Of a stretch of 5,581 nt of DNA, positions 5,165-5,581 are shown in pieces. Positions within the stretch are counted from its first letter, which is position 1. Every line of letters starts with the position of its first letter. Both the position numbers and the translations under genes were made by a program. Under the pieces are notes generated by a model. That model made no database searches and was not told the origin of the DNA. It saw only the letters and a program-made list of their open reading frames with translations. The DNA is from Schlesneria sp. (GTDB taxonomy: Bacteria; Planctomycetota; Planctomycetia; Planctomycetales; Planctomycetaceae). The stretch is from the NCBI GenBank assembly GCA_025353525.1, contig JANXOO010001405.1, forward strand, positions 1 through 5,581. The letters run 5' to 3'.

Positions 5165-5581
5165 TCGAACCAAAGGAACGGATCTCCTCTTGAACGAATC
5201 ATTAAAGCATGTTTCGGGGAATCTGCGAGTTGTCAGCCTCTGCACGATTGCCAGCAGAGTACTCGGCTTGTTGCGCGATCAGGCGATGAGCGTCCTGTTC
5301 GGAGCGGGGCCCGTCATGGATGCGTTCACCGTGGCGTTTCGACTTCCCAACCTTGCCCGCGTATTGCTCGGTGAAGGAGCGTTGACGACGGCATTTCTGC
5401 CGGTCTTCGTCAACGATTTGCGAGAAAATGGCCGCGAATCGGCAGCACGAGTGACATGGGCTGTCTTCGTCTCACTGGCGCTCTTCCTGTGCACAATGAT
5501 CGTTCTGACGGAAGTGTTTCTCTTTTCACTTTCGTGGTATGTGACGCTCAGTCCCAACGCACTGTTGCTTCGCAATCTGAC
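5151..5581 (+). CDS. murJ: Lipid II flippase MurJ (MviN), N-terminal part, 3' partial
   Basis: MurJ flips undecaprenyl-linked peptidoglycan precursor (lipid II) across the cytoplasmic membrane and belongs to the MOP exporter superfamily. The 143 visible residues match the MurJ N-terminus: SRVLGLLRD (35-43), DAFTVAFRLPNLAR (57-70) and EGALTTAFLPVF (75-86), then a hydrophobic helix (about 101-130). The arginines essential in Escherichia coli MurJ (R18, R24, R52) have counterparts R36, R42 and R70, so the protein looks functional. The frame runs off the window; the full family length is near 500 residues. Two starts are possible: ATG 5151, overlapping the TPR gene by 14 bases, or TTG 5190 (13 codons later), which has AAAGGA at 5172-5177 and gives a length closer to the E. 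coli N-terminus. The ATG is annotated because overlap is common in operons, but the choice is open. Presence of murJ implies the organism makes lipid-linked peptidoglycan precursor. Confidence 0.92.
   Translation, partial: MTTNDRTKGTDLLLNESLKHVSGNLRVVSLCTIASRVLGLLRDQAMSVLFGAGPVMDAFTVAFRLPNLARVLLGEGALTTAFLPVFVNDLRENGRESAARVTWAVFVSLALFLCTMIVLTEVFLFSLSWYVTLSPNALLLRNL

Overview
The window looks like chromosomal DNA of a free-living planctomycete (Planctomycetota). This is inferred from gene content and style: moderately GC-rich DNA, almost no recognisable Shine-Dalgarno sites, a long Lys/Asp/Ser-rich protein tail of a kind I associate with planctomycete membrane proteins, a bacterial Tsr3-like protein, and an intergenic region packed with dispersed palindromic repeats. 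No mobile-element gene, CRISPR array, tRNA or rRNA was seen.

Layout. (1) Positions 2-1453 (+) hold the 3' part of a large gene whose start lies upstream of the window. It encodes about 350 residues of charged, disordered sequence without a single Leu, Phe, Tyr, Trp or Cys, followed by a compact helical C-terminal domain. (2) A convergent gene at 1527-2141 (-) encodes a small protein with an N-terminal zinc ribbon. It has a plausible sigma70-type promoter at 2178-2206, and a weak terminator-like hairpin lies between the two convergent 3' ends. (3) Positions 2142-3011 contain no credible gene. They hold a 134-bp palindromic element with alternating G/C blocks, a 356-bp inverted-repeat element made of the 'ACCACAGAGACA' type dispersed repeat, a tandem 21-bp duplication and a small GC-rich hairpin.

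(4) From 3012 to the window end three genes run on the + strand: a Tsr3-like (DUF367) domain fused to a Cys-rich CWC domain (3012-3650), a cytoplasmic TPR protein (3701-5164), and the N-terminal part of the lipid II flippase MurJ (from 5151, running off the window). The TPR and murJ reading frames overlap by 14 bases if the ATG start is used, so these two are very probably co-transcribed and translationally coupled. The tsr3-like gene sits only 50 bases upstream of the TPR gene and may belong to the same operon.

The most notable items are the Tsr3-CWC fusion (an archaeal/eukaryotic type of rRNA modification enzyme in a bacterium, carrying an extra eight-cysteine module), the hydrophobe-free polyampholyte tail, and the repeat cluster at 2233-2844.
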